This document shows positions 40,936 through 51,794 of a stretch of 64,000 bases of DNA, piece after piece. Position 1 is the first letter of the stretch. Each line of letters starts with the position of its first letter. Location of the stretch: positions 2,294,001 to 2,358,000 of the forward strand of contig LATX02000001.1 in the NCBI GenBank assembly GCA_001466705.2, in the 5' to 3' direction. Under the pieces are notes generated by a model. It searched no databases and was not told where the DNA came from. It saw nothing but the letters and a program-made list of their open reading frames with translations. The translations under genes and the position numbers were made by a program. The DNA comes from Moniliophthora roreri. Taxonomy: Eukaryota; Basidiomycota; Agaricomycetes; Agaricales; Marasmiaceae.

Positions 40936-41183
40936 CGAGGGAACGGTACCGACGCTGGAAATGCCCCGAGATCAAGTGCGACGTTGCCTTGATAGCGTAA
41001 AACTGTAAATTCTATAAGATATTTAACAATGTCAGCAAATAACTCGTCAAGTGAGCTCGACATGTACATACTTAACTAGCAGATGGATGGATGAAATGAA
41101 GATGATGAATGAAACCAGGGTGTAAGTTATACCCAACGATCAAAGTTTGTACGCGGGCCCATCCGAATTCTTTTCCACGTTTT

Positions 41184-43031
41184 ATGCAGATCTCTCGAGT
41201 CTTCAAAAGCTTTCAGCGGAGCACTTCCAACATTGGAAAACGACACTTTCATCTTTGCATTCGAAAAATGCATCTCGACACCTCGCCTCCGGATTACCAC
41301 GGGTCTCTATCTCCTCTGGACAAGAGCACGTTTCGGAAAACTTTACCTGTCCTTGCTTTGCGTGTCCCGGCATCACAAATAGCGATGCTTTTGAAGTCTG
41401 GAATGAGCAGAAAGTACGTGTGGTTCACATGTGGTTCATACACCGTTCTTATCAATGTCCAAGTTACCTCCTTGGCATACCCAAAGTCAAACCGGTCGTA
41501 CCAGATCCATCAGTTCCGGAAGATGGTAACAAGCTGCTATTGCTCAACGCGTCGAATGAAGGTGGGCACGGAATATTACCATGTCATGATGCCTTAGTGA
41601 TTCAATTCCAAGCCAGCTGAAATTCCTCCCGAAACACTGGAGTTTTTGAACAGCAAAGGAAACGGCTTCGTGAAGTACAACCTGGTTCTTAATTATGATC
41701 ACTGGACAGCAAGTACAACACGGTCGTCATGATAGGATATTCAACCAGGAACTGATGAAAATGGCCTGCAGGCGAGATACTACATGCTATTCTACCACCA
41801 AACCTTCGAGATGGAGCACCCACAGGATTCGCAGCTACGGGTCATATTGGTGTGTATCCGTCGTGTTTTGTGGTTCACGTTAGTGACGCTTGTTCTCAGC
41901 TCATATGAACCTTAACGATGAATATCTCCCATACAAGCACGTTATCGGAGAGGTCTTCCTCGATGTGCGTGTTCCTCCATCTGCTTTATCTTTATCTCTC
42001 AAATGGTTTCCTCAGAAAAACAAGGTGATCAAGACAGTGGTCAACAAGCTTGACAATATTGATGCCCAATTCCGATTCTTCGAAATGGAAGTTTTGGCAG
42101 GAGAACCCAATTTCGTGGTGGAACATGTGGGTCCGGTCAGATGCCAGCGTATATACTGAGATAGTTGACTTTTGATTGTAGCACGAGTCTGATTGTCGGT
42201 TTACTTTCGACTTTTCCCAGGTATACTGGAATTCGAGGCTGCACACCGAACACCAACGCATTGTAACACTTCTCGAACCTGGGGCGGTTTTGGCTGATGT
42301 TTTCGCTGGCGTTGGGCCTTTTGCACTACCGGCCGCTAAGAAAGGGTGTGCTGTTCTGGCAAACGACTTGAACCCCAACAGCGTGAAGTATCTAGAAAAA
42401 AATGTCGAAGATAACCAGGTGAAATCTGAAATCTACAACCTCGTTCATCAAACTGAAACTGCTTCCTACTCAAGGTCTCCGATACCGTCAAAGTCTCCTG
42501 TAAAGATGGACGAGATTTTATAAGCCACGCCTTCCAACAAGTGGCAGATTCACCATTCCCGCCATACCTTGGTCCAAAACTCAGTAAAACACAGGCACGG
42601 AAGTCAGAGAAGGAGGCTCGAAAGAATGCGTCAACTCCGGCTGAGACCTCGCCGTCTATTCCTCCCCGCAAAACAATTGATCATTTCGTCATGAATCTAC
42701 CCGACACGGCCATTCATTTTTTGGATGCCTTTCGTGGAGTGCTTTCTACCCCAGCTCTAAGAGAGCTTTACAGCAAGATGCCAATGGTGCATTGTCACTG
42801 TTTTACGAGAGAATTGGAGCCCGAGGGTGCGGAGATAGATATTCGAAAGGTGCGCTTGTTCCCTGTCTTATCTTTGCTTTGGTCTGACAGCCGGAGTTGA
42901 AGAGGGTCGAAGAAAAGCTGGGGTACCCGATAACCGAAGACGTGAAGCTAGTCTTTGTTCGTTCTGTAGCTCCTGGAAAGGATATGTACTGCATCAGTTT
43001 CAGGTTACCATACAAGGTGGTTTCCTTGTAG
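41184..43031 (+). CDS. TRM5: tRNA (guanine-N1-)-methyltransferase Trm5
   Basis: Methylates G37 next to the anticodon in cytosolic and mitochondrial tRNAs using S-adenosylmethionine. Two in-frame ATGs are seen: 41184 ([20 protein letters not shown], basic and Ser-rich, a good mitochondrial presequence) and 41268 ([20 protein letters not shown]), so dual targeting from one gene is likely. Conserved blocks are [68 protein letters not shown], the SAM-binding [31 protein letters not shown] and the catalytic-region [13 protein letters not shown]. It ends at the TAG in 43029-43031. About seven introns; the length is normal for the family. Confidence 0.92.
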
Positions 43032-43245
43032 ATTTGAATCAACATACTACCTTCGTTGTCTGTTCAATATAGGTATTGTTGTCAGAGGTTTAGACGTCCG
43101 CTACATGTAACATGACAGTATTTGGCGGTGATAGAGTGGTTAATTTTTCACGTGATGTAAAATTTACTCCTCAAGTTCTTCGGGAGTTCTCCTGAAAGTC
43201 CTTATTCACCCGATACCCCTTACTACTTCTCGAACCCACTTCGGA

Positions 43246-46200
43246 ATGGGCGCCTGGTCTGGATTATTCCCAACCGTACATTGTGACTCGACGTCGACCG
43301 CTTCTAGTGTTGTTACGGCTCTCAGCACCGTCCGAACTGCTATCAGCGTCCCGGAATCCGAGCTGAAAAGGTGGAGACGTATTTTTGACGCAAATGCAAA
43401 GGTCGTCAATGGCGAGAAGTGAGCATTTATTAGGAATGAGTATTCCGTTTTGCGTACTAGACTTTTCTTCAGGTATCTAGACCAAGAGAGCTTCGTCAAT
43501 GCGATTGCTCCTCGTGGTGACCTCTCGAAGATCGGCAGGGCACAATTTGGCATCTTGTTTAGAGTGGCAGATACTTCCAAGCGCGGTCTTGTCTCTTGGG
43601 AGGACTTCACTGTGTTCGAAACAGTGTTGAAGAGGCCGGACGCTGACTACTGGATTGCATTCCAATATTTCGATGTGTGCGTTCCCCCACTGTCGCTTGT
43701 AACTCGCCTCTCCTTCTAACACATCCTGGTTTACAGGGACCATTCTGGTTTCATTTCCTACGATGAGTTCAAGAATGTCTTCAGCGCAAACATTGGACCA
43801 GATGCCATTCCGTTCGACTTTGACTGGTGCATTTTGCTTGCGTCCACTTTGCTGCAAAAAAAACGCGCTAACCTGCTTTTGCCTTGCATGACAGCGATTG
43901 GGTTAAGCTCTATCTCGGAAAAAAGAACGGAACACACGTTCTTGGATGCAAGTTTCCTCCCCCCTGCACTATTCATAGTACATCACGCTCATGTCCGATC
44001 CAACAGACAATGAATTCACACAGCTAATGAAGGGACTGCAAGGCGAACGACTTAGACAAGCTTTCAAACATCTAGACGGAGATCAGGACGGTTTTATTCG
44101 CCCTGAAGAATTCAAACGCATCATTTTAGTATGTCGTCATTGCCTTCCTTTCGATTCGTGTATTCAAATTCTTCAAAACAGGAAATTGCTGGACATAAAC
44201 TATCGGACGCTGTAATAGATCGACTGCCCACTCTCTGCACACTTACACCAGGTCAACGAATATCCTATTCTGAAGTCATCGCATTTCATAATGTTGTCCG
44301 CGGTGCGTTCCACTCGTGTCTATGCGACGTGCTTCATTATGACCGTTTTCTCTAGAGATGGACATGGTGGAGAGGTATGAACTTGCTACCCAATCTTGCG
44401 CGTGGTACTGACTCGGACCAGGATTATCCGTGAAGCCACCGCAAAAAGCAAGGATGGACGTATATCCCAGTCAGACTTCTTAGACTACGCTTCATCCAGC
44501 TCTCGTTATTCCCTGTTCACGCCTATGGAAGCTGCTATCGTGTTCCATTTTGCTGGTCGAGGGAACGGCTCCCAACGTTTGGCGTTGATAGACTTTGCGC
44601 AGCTCCTTGATCCAAGGTGGAGGGCTCCTACAGACCACGAGGATGTAGCTCCCCCAAAGACATCTTTCCTGAATTCCCTGCTGCACTCTACATATAACTT
44701 CGTCCAAGGAGGTTAGTCATACTCTATTGAGTACACACTCGGGGATAGATTGACACCGACACCGACACCGCAGGCTTCGCTGGCGCATTTGGTGCCACGA
44801 TTGTATACCCTATTGATATGGGTGAGTGATGGTTCTGACTTGACAGATGTATCTCAGCTTACCGATTTGTTTCAGTCAAGGTGTGTTTTATTGGATTGAA
44901 TAGCTTGACGTGCTACATCGCCCCTCGGTTCCCCATCTCTAGACCCGGTAAGCCGATTGGATGGCAAGAAGAAAGAACAAACTGAGTAGTTATGTGTGAT
45001 TTAGCATGCAAAACCAGAGAAGCACAGTTGTCGGACAGCGATTATACAGCAACAGCATCGATTGTGCAAAGAAAATCCTTGCAAATGAAGGATTCCTTGG
45101 ATTCTATCGTGGTTTGGGACCACAGCTTGTTGTAGGTTTCACCTTGGTCAATGCAGTGTTATAGCGCGACGCTGAGAATTATCCATAGGGTGTTGCGCCA
45201 GAGAAAGCCATCAAGCTAACAGTCAATGATCTCATTCGATCAAGGACGATGGACCCGGAAACAGGTCGCATCAAACTTGGTTGGGAACTGTTCGCTGGCG
45301 GTGCTGCCGGAGGGTGCCAAGTGGTTAGTGACTGGTTGCATCAAAAATGAACTGTTTTGACCTGATAGTGCAGATCTTCACGAATCCGCTTGAGATTGTG
45401 TGCGCATTACTCGGTTTCTGCTCGTCATGATAATCATTGCTCATCATTGGTGATTGTCGCAGCAAAATTCGATTGCAGGTTCAAGGCGAAGCTGCCAAAG
45501 CAGAAGGCGCCGTTCCCCGAGGCGCTATTCACATTGTTCGACAACTCGGTGTCTTAGGTCTCTACAAGGGTGCCAGTGCATGTCTGTTAAGGGATATTCC
45601 TTTCTCTGCCATCTACTTCCCAGCCTACGGGCACCTCAAGTCGGACCTTTTCAAGGAAGGTTATAATGGCAAACAACTGTCCTTCGTTGAAACTCTGGCA
45701 GCTGCTGGTATAGCGTAAGTTTCCTTTCTCGTGCACTGGTTTGATTGGCATGCGACTAACCAATAATGCTCGATAACCGATAATAGAGGAATGCCAGCTG
45801 CATATCTCACCACCCCGGCGGGTGAGGCATTTGATATATTCATTGGCATCAGTGGTACTTACGATTGAATACTCAGATGTCGTGAAGACTCGTTTACAAG
45901 TTGAAGCCCGCAAAGGCCAGACCCACTACAAGGGTCTGCGGGACGCCTTCGTAAAAATATGTAGGCCGCTCAATTGCCACTATCTGGAATCATAAATTTG
46001 GGGTCTGATCGTGTTTTTCTCCACTCACAGATCGTGAAGAGGGGTTCGCTGCATTGTTTAAAGGAGGACCTGCTCGAGTCCTTAGAAGCAGTCCGCAATT
46101 CGGTTTTACCTTGTTGGCTTATGAGGAACTAAAGAAAACGGTGCGTAATCTATTGCCTTGTTGTGATTTGAGAAACGTGTTTGATCGCGATCTTATTCTT

Positions 46201-46457
46201 CGTATTCAGTTCCCTGTAAGTGCACCCCGACTCTGTATGACACCGAATATACTGACTGGCGCCCACAGTACCCCTGGGAAGAGAAACCCCGAAAGATCGA
46301 AACAGCGCTGACTACCCGTCCTGACGAAATGTCTAAGATTCGAGCCCGCAATGCTCTCAAGATATTGCTGGACGTGCATGGAGACTTTGGAAGACGTGCA
46401 GCAGGAGTGGGAGATTTGTCTTTATCTGCGCCCAAACTATATGATAGGAACCAATAA
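43246..46457 (+). CDS. Mitochondrial aspartate/glutamate carrier with EF-hands (aralar/Agc1-like)
   Basis: Exchanges aspartate for glutamate across the inner mitochondrial membrane as part of the malate-aspartate shuttle. The ATG at 43246 gives [15 protein letters not shown]. The N-terminal half carries EF-hands, with the best loops [12 protein letters not shown] (about 43735) and [13 protein letters not shown] (about 44080), which suggests calcium control on the intermembrane side. The C-terminal carrier domain has three repeats with signatures YPIDMVKTRMQ, NPLEIVKIRLQ and [11 protein letters not shown] (about 45890). The first signature is encoded across two consecutive 5-nt microexons at 44876-44880 and 44943-44947. 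The tail [15 protein letters not shown] is typical of fungal aralar homologues. Length is about 700 residues. Confidence 0.9.
44751..44772 (+). repeat. Short GACACC tandem repeat at a 3' splice site
   Basis: The intron before the GFAGAFG exon of the carrier gene ends with (GACACC)x3-GCAG (about 44751-44773). The microsatellite replaces the usual pyrimidine tract directly at the acceptor. Confidence 0.6.
44876..44947 (+). other. Two consecutive 5-nt microexons in the carrier gene
   Basis: The upstream exon ends GAT-ATG-G at 44821. Intron 44822-44875 (GTGAGT...TTTCAG) is followed by TCAAG at 44876-44880, intron 44881-44942 (GTGTGT...CTCTAG), ACCCG at 44943-44947, intron 44948-45004 (GTAAGC...TTTAG) and the next exon CATGCAAAACC. 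The joined codons read Asp-Met-Val-Lys-Thr-Arg-Met-Gln-Asn-Gln, the invariant carrier signature. All six splice boundaries are canonical. Confidence 0.88.
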
Positions 46458-46945
46458 TTACAAGCGCTTAGAATTGAAGCATGTACCTAACCATATTAAT
46501 GGCCGAGTTAATGGCTATGCTGGTTGCTGTGATGGAAAAAAGCGGCGAACCGAAAGACTGGAATCCATGTGAAGAAGTGAGGTTGCAGTGAGATTGTCTC
46601 TAGGGGGAGAATTCCGACGCCGCCGAAGGTTGATGAGATCAGGCCGGTCGTTATAAAAGCTTTTTCTTTCATTTTTCCCTCGTCCTTCATTCTGCTTTCT
46701 TTCGTTCTTTCTCCGTTTCTCTACTTTCCTTTTTTTTTTTTAAGTATGTTTCTTATATATATTCTTGCTCATTCTTCACTCACGTCCACTCGCGTCTTCT
46801 ACAGCGTGCTAGCCCCTTGATACAGGCTTGCCTCCCCCGCTATCAACTGCAAGACAGTCCAGCAGCGTAGACCGCTAATTCGTTTCGACTTCGACTTGGT
46901 TATTCTTTATTTCAGCAACTCTTTTGCAGCCACATTCTTTATATC
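46458..46945 (+). promoter_or_regulatory. Pyrimidine-rich promoter of the secreted protein gene
   Basis: No gene lies here. From about 46663 to 46742 the plus strand is a long CT-rich tract ending in a run of ten or more T, followed by further CT-rich sequence to the ATG at 46946. CT-rich tracts just upstream of the transcription start are typical of strongly expressed filamentous-fungal genes. The 5' part includes the carrier gene's 3' untranslated region. Confidence 0.5.
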
Positions 46946-48844
46946 ATGAAGTCAATCATCTTCGGTCTTTCCCTGGCCAGCGCAGCCGTCGCTCAAGTCG
47001 TTAACGGCGTCTCAATGATCCCGGCCTCAGAAGCAGCAGCGACTCCCGTCAACAACGGTGGATCCGCCAGTCAGTCTACCTCCGCTCCGGCCTCACAAGT
47101 CACTCCTCCCCCCGAGTCCTCTACGGACTTTTACCAAATGATGCCGTACTCTCAGTATCAACAGGGAGGATACAAAACCCTAGAGTGCGGTTACGGATGG
47201 AAGAAGAACGATGACGGTTCTTGCGGCAAGGAGCCCTGGGTACGTGTCGATCAACACGCTGTCTTGCCAGGTCACTGATACCGGAGGCTACATAGTACCA
47301 ACCCACCATTGAAGGGTGCTATGCAACCATCATCATCAAGTACGTTAGCCGATGTGACATCTTGATCTATTTTTGTCTGACAGTCTTCACTTCACAGCCA
47401 AGGTGGCCATGGTGGATATGGCTGTGGTTATGCTCAGACTGTCACTGAGGTATGCTTCTCGCTATGGCACATACTATGGGACACTTATTGACAACGGTTA
47501 TAGACTAAGACTGAGACGTACACAGTCACGGAGACTATGAAGGAGACCATGACCGGTAAGCATCCCAGAATTTATTGATTCGCGTCCTTACACTCGCAAA
47601 TCAGTTCCTACCACTGTCACCGTGCACGAAACGCAGACAAAAGTCGAGGTTCACGTTTCGACTGCTACCGAGCTCACCACTCGTGTCTGGGTCTCCACCG
47701 AAAGTAAGCGCACAATTTTTTCTGGAGTATCTCGAGGCCTTGTTGCTTATGGTTGCAAACCTCAGCCATCGACCGGACATCTATCAAGGAACACACTCTC
47801 ACTGCTACTGAGACCTTGACCAACATGTAGGGTTGTTTCGCGATGGGGCTAGTTCAAAATGCTGACGCACTACGTTTTAGCTATACCCAGACCGCCACCA
47901 AGACTGACACTGCCACTGTCACTTCCAAGGAGACGGAGACACAGTCCGTGGTGAGTACATGACACTGGTTGGTCTATTTGTCATCGTTTTTAATCTCTCT
48001 CCAGACCAAGACCGAGGTTAAGACTGTCGTCCAACCCACAACCTATGGTTTGTTTTGCGTCCTTTTCCGTGTCATTTAAGACTGAACCCTTCTTACAGTC
48101 AAGGTTTGGACTACCACGGAGGTTATCGACAACACAAAGACAGAGGTTCAGACCAAGACTGCGACTGTCACGTATGTCGTCTTGCTCCTTGCCACGTATC
48201 GAAGTATCTGATTGATCTGTCGTAGTTCCGAAATCACGTCGGTCGAGACCGCGACCAAGACCGAGGTCAAGACTGACAAGGTCACCGAGACTCAAGTGAA
48301 GACAATCGTTCAGCCTACCACCTATGGTCAGTTGTTTTGTCGTCCATCTTTTTGGCATTTGGCTGACGCTTCCCACAGTCAAGGTCTGGACTACCACGGA
48401 GGTCATCGACAACACAAAGACAGAGGTTCAGACCAAGACTGCGACTGTCACGTATGTCCACCGCTCTTTGCAGCTGTTCTGTATGCTAACATCCCGTTCA
48501 GCGACCAAATCACCTCTGTGCAGACCGCCACCAAGACCGAGACTAATGAAGTTACCAAGACCGAGACCGAGGTCGTTCAGAACACCGGTCTTTACGAATG
48601 TCTTGGCAAGTGCAAGAGCAACTGGGGAATGCAATATGGCAACCACAACACATACAACACCTACGCAACCCCTACTACCACTTCGTCGACGGCATACCAG
48701 ACCATGGCGCACGAGACCTCTATGGCCGAGTCTTCAATGATCGAGTCTTCAATGGCAGCGGAAACCTATTCTGCCGCTTCCTCGACAGCCACTGCTGAGA
48801 ACTCCGAGTCGACTTCCTACGAGTCCTCTGGGGGATACTATTAA
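46946..48844 (+). CDS. Secreted Thr-rich repetitive protein
   Basis: Function unknown; probably a cell-wall or extracellular protein. The ATG at 46946 begins a clear signal peptide, MKSIIFGLSLASAAVAQVVN. A Ser/Pro linker follows, then a short Cys-containing region (CGYGWKKNDDGSCGKEPW, YQPTIEGCYATIIINQ, GGHGGYGCGYAQT). The rest is Thr/Val/Lys/Glu repeats such as TETKTETYTVTETMKETMT and VKVWTTTEVIDNTKTEVQTK, the latter present twice. Many small exons, each roughly one repeat, are split by about ten introns; two exon-intron units 280 nt apart are nearly identical. After CLGKCKSNWG the protein ends in a Ser/Thr-rich tail with MAESSMIESSMAAETYS. No clear GPI signal is visible. Heavy O-glycosylation is likely. 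Confidence 0.75.
48096..48458 (+). repeat. Duplicated exon unit within the secreted protein gene
   Basis: The 83-nt segments 48096-48178 and 48376-48458 differ at only two positions, both synonymous T/C changes in the exon, and are exactly 280 nt apart. Each comprises an acceptor CAG, the VKVWTTTEVIDNTKTEVQTK exon and the start of the next intron. The adjoining exons, ending in QPTTYG, are related but more diverged, showing that an exon-intron block was duplicated. Confidence 0.8.
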
Positions 48845-49227
48845 GCAGACATGACCCTTTGTCCTCTAAATCATGTTCGCTAATGCAGTGATGTCTATAA
48901 CGTCTCCCATAGAGTTGATAGTGCTTGCTTGGGATATGGACCATTACATACACCAGGGACTGACTATACCACTTTTTGATTTGTGCTGCTATTTAAAATT
49001 ATTGTTGCTTTAATATGGACTGTCAGGCGTAGTTTACCCAGCATTTTTTTCTTTGGGCGATAGCGTTACAGGGTCGATTCCTGACCGTTATATCAGTGGC
49101 TGTTCTGTATATAGGATGTATCTACGTAAGTATATACACATAGCCAGTAACAAGAAACGCTTTGAAAAGTGACTTCGCAGTGCATTGAGCATTCGGGATT
49201 CGCCGGCGCTACTCATTTCCAGCTACA
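48845..49227. other. Intergenic region, nothing recognised
   Basis: This 383-nt interval contains the 3' region of the secreted protein gene and the upstream region of the thioredoxin-like gene. A GGTCGATTCC stretch near 49070 resembles a tRNA T-arm but no tRNA fold surrounds it. Confidence 0.4.
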
Positions 49228-49835
49228 ATGCCTCTCCAGGTCACAAACGGTTCTCTTGCAGAACTCCCGTCCCAGCTCCCTTCCGATGGTTACGTTGTTT
49301 TCTATTCCTCCATTGTAGACGGGCAATTGTGGTGTCCGGTGAGTTTGGAGCCTGACATTGCCCTACCGCATCAGCGATTTGCATCTGATCTAATATGAAA
49401 CCCTGCTCCAGGATTGTAGAAAGGTCGAAAGCCTCGTTAAGGATACTTTTTCTACTCCCGATGCGCCACCTGCAGTTATTGTTTATGTCGGAGATAAACC
49501 CGCGTCAGTTCCTTACAGCAGGAACATTCTTGAGTCGCCCTACATGACTGATTATCATTCTGATTGCAGTTGGAAAACGCTGTCAAACGTTTTTCGTGGT
49601 GAACCCTGGAACCTCACGAGTATCCCGACGATCGTCAAATTGATAAATGTACGAACTATACTTTGTCAAGACTAATCCGTATGTGCCAAGTCCGTGAGGA
49701 GCGAACGGATTAGGCATCAACACGATTATTCCTGTTTTCGTAGCGAAAGCTGACGTTCTTGATTAGGGCAAGGAACATGGGCGTTTGGTGGAGGACGAGA
49801 TTGCTCCGAAACTCAAATCCTTCGTGGGAGCATAA
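49228..49835 (+). CDS. Thioredoxin-like protein, TXNDC17/TRP14 (DUF953) family
   Basis: Small cytosolic thioredoxin-fold oxidoreductase. The ATG at 49228 opens MPLQVTNGSLAELPSQLPSD, and three or four introns are removed to give about 120 residues. The active site is LWCPDCRKVE (WCPDC, as in TXNDC17), split by an intron after the Pro codon. Later motifs are PPAVIVYVGDKPAWKT and LTSIPTIVKLINGKEHGRL, with the cis-Pro before the last strands. The protein ends KLKSFVGA at the TAA in 49833-49835. Family members reduce disulfides or S-nitrosothiols with thioredoxin reductase. Both catalytic cysteines are present. Confidence 0.88.
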
Positions 49836-50600
49836 CTGAACTCCAACATAGTCAGCATGGTGTTGGTATTGTGTGTAAAGGGTCTACCGGAGATTTGAAC
49901 CCTTTTCAAGCCGTCCCCAGAAACGCCAGTGGCATTCCAGATACATATCACGTATGGCAAGCGGATATTTGTCAAATGGAGAGGTCTATGCAGAAGAAAA
50001 AAATTTTCATCCTCATCACACTTGAATGGTCCTACCTAGACGGAAGTTGTACAAAGTACGGAGGAATCCTTCAGGTGGCGCGAGTACGAGTAAGCGCGAG
50101 TCCGATCATTTACGCACTCGCCGCGATCTTGGAGATTTTTTCACGCGCTAGGCTCGTGCATCATCCTGTTGCAATCATTCCTGTCCCCTGAGAGGTGCCA
50201 ATTAACGCTTTCCAATGACCTTATATTAGTGATCCTTCGTAACAACACAGCGGCTAGAAAGATTGGCTGGCTCGAGACGTTGTCGCGGGAGATGTTAAGT
50301 AGCATCGAGCTCTTGGATGGCACAAAGGGACTGAGGTGTATCAGGCTGTCAGAGCCTTTTGATTCTATTCTACCGACCTGGCTTAGTAGGTCGTGTTGTT
50401 AGGGACTTGGCCGCTTTGCCTTGGTTGCCGTACCCAAAAGGAATTGGGTCGGGAAAGCACATTGCGGAGCTTTGGCAGGAATTCAAAAAGTTTGCTGTAT
50501 CGCTGACAGACCAAAACAAACGGCTAATCTTGGACCTGGGCAGATTTTCAGGATAAATAGCTGGTTTCGCTAGCACCCTTCCTACGCCAACTTTTTCGAC
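49836..50600 (+). other. Interval with possible gene fragment
   Basis: No complete gene is supported. Between about 50169 and 50556 two adjacent open frames (77 and about 60 codons) contain protein-like stretches (LSREMLSSIELLDG ... LRLSEP-like, then ALPWLPYPKGIGSGKH and AELWQEFKKFA). They lack an ATG, a convincing exon joint and a recognised domain. They may be a relic of a gene or chance frames. Confidence 0.25.
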
Positions 50601-51710
50601 ATGCATGTCCATCACCACCACACTGCTGAGGACTTTCTGTCAACGGTCCATCCATATATCCCGGAAGCATCGGCCAACATTGTCCTCGCTCACGCCTGGG
50701 GCCTAAAGAATACCTCGGCCTCAGCAGAGAACTTGGGTGGCGCGACTGGGCTCGCCGCAATGTCAAAGGTTCCGGAAAATTTCTGGTTGACCGTTTGGCA
50801 GACAACGGACGTGGCCTCCAAGTCGCTTGTTGCCGTGGCGGCCTGTGTCCGCGGTGAGCTAGGCAACTGCCCCATATTTTTGTGGTCCACTCGCAGGGAG
50901 ATGTTGGAAAGAGCAATGAATTCGGTCGCGGACGAGATTGTCGCTTTCCTGGCCTCTCGCCTCTTGCATACTCGTGTATTTTCGGTCTTTGGCAATTACT
51001 CGCTAGTCAATGCATTTACTTCTGCGTGGATCAAACGTACTGGGTTCAGAAATTTCCCAGAGCCCTATTACCACGCATCCTTCCTCACATGCACCATAGA
51101 CACCCTCACCGCCTCTGATGGTTATATCCCAGAGCAAGATACCGTCCGCATGGCCGGAAAAGGGGACCTTCGAGTAGTATCGCAAATGTGCGAGCAATTT
51201 GCTAAGCTTTCGGTGGGCTGACTAGTTATAATAAATTTTCTCCAGTGATTGACGCCCTCTTTCTTCTGCAACAGATTCACTTCCCCCTCAGCGCTGATCG
51301 AGCCGCCTTTGAAGCGAGCCACATGATATCCCACGAACAACTGTTTGTCTATGAGCACGACAGTATGATCACCTCAATCTGCGCGGTGACTCGAGAGACC
51401 CAGAATGTCGTCGCGATCACGAAGGTTTACACTTCTCCAGCGTTCAGAAAGAACGGCTACGCTGAACGGCTAGTTCGATACGTGACAAGAAGGTGGGTGT
51501 CCTTGTTGACTCGTCAAGGCACATTTCTTACCATATCACAGGATGTTGCTGGATCGCAAGAAGACTGCTGTTGTGTTGTATGCCGGCGTCGAGAATAGCG
51601 CCCGAAGCGTTTACGAGCGCATTGGTTTCCGACCGCCAAGGCCAGAGTCAGAGACCGAGGCAGAGGTCCTTGAGGTCGGCTTCATTGGAACAGAAAAGGG
51701 ACACTGGTAA
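50601..51710 (+). CDS. GNAT-type N-acetyltransferase domain protein
   Basis: Fungal protein with a C-terminal Gcn5-related acetyltransferase fold; substrate unknown. The ATG at 50601 opens MHVHHHHTAEDFLSTVHPYI, a naturally His-rich start. The long first exon holds a helical and beta region with LTVWQTTD, FLASRLLHTRVFSVFG and FTSAWIKRTGFRNFPEPYYH. After an intron near 51218-51275 come the fold's core strands: SICAVTRETQNVVAITKVYT, the acetyl-CoA loop SPAFRKNGYAERLVRYVT (RxxGxA form) and, after another intron, TAVVLYAGVENSARSVYERI with IGFRPP, the usual motif B end. The stop is TAA at 51708-51710, giving about 320 residues. Family members of this layout are common in agarics. Confidence 0.82.
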
Positions 51711-51794
51711 TAGCAGCCCAGGCAGACTGTAGAATACACAGTGCTAGTCTCCTAAAGAAAAATGACCATGACATAAATATTAACAGAGCGCCTA

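Noticed and set aside
49040..49090. A GGTCGATTCC stretch resembling a tRNA T-arm
   Set aside because: The stem pairs only partly, the loop lacks the standard TTC start, and no D-arm or anticodon arm lies upstream.
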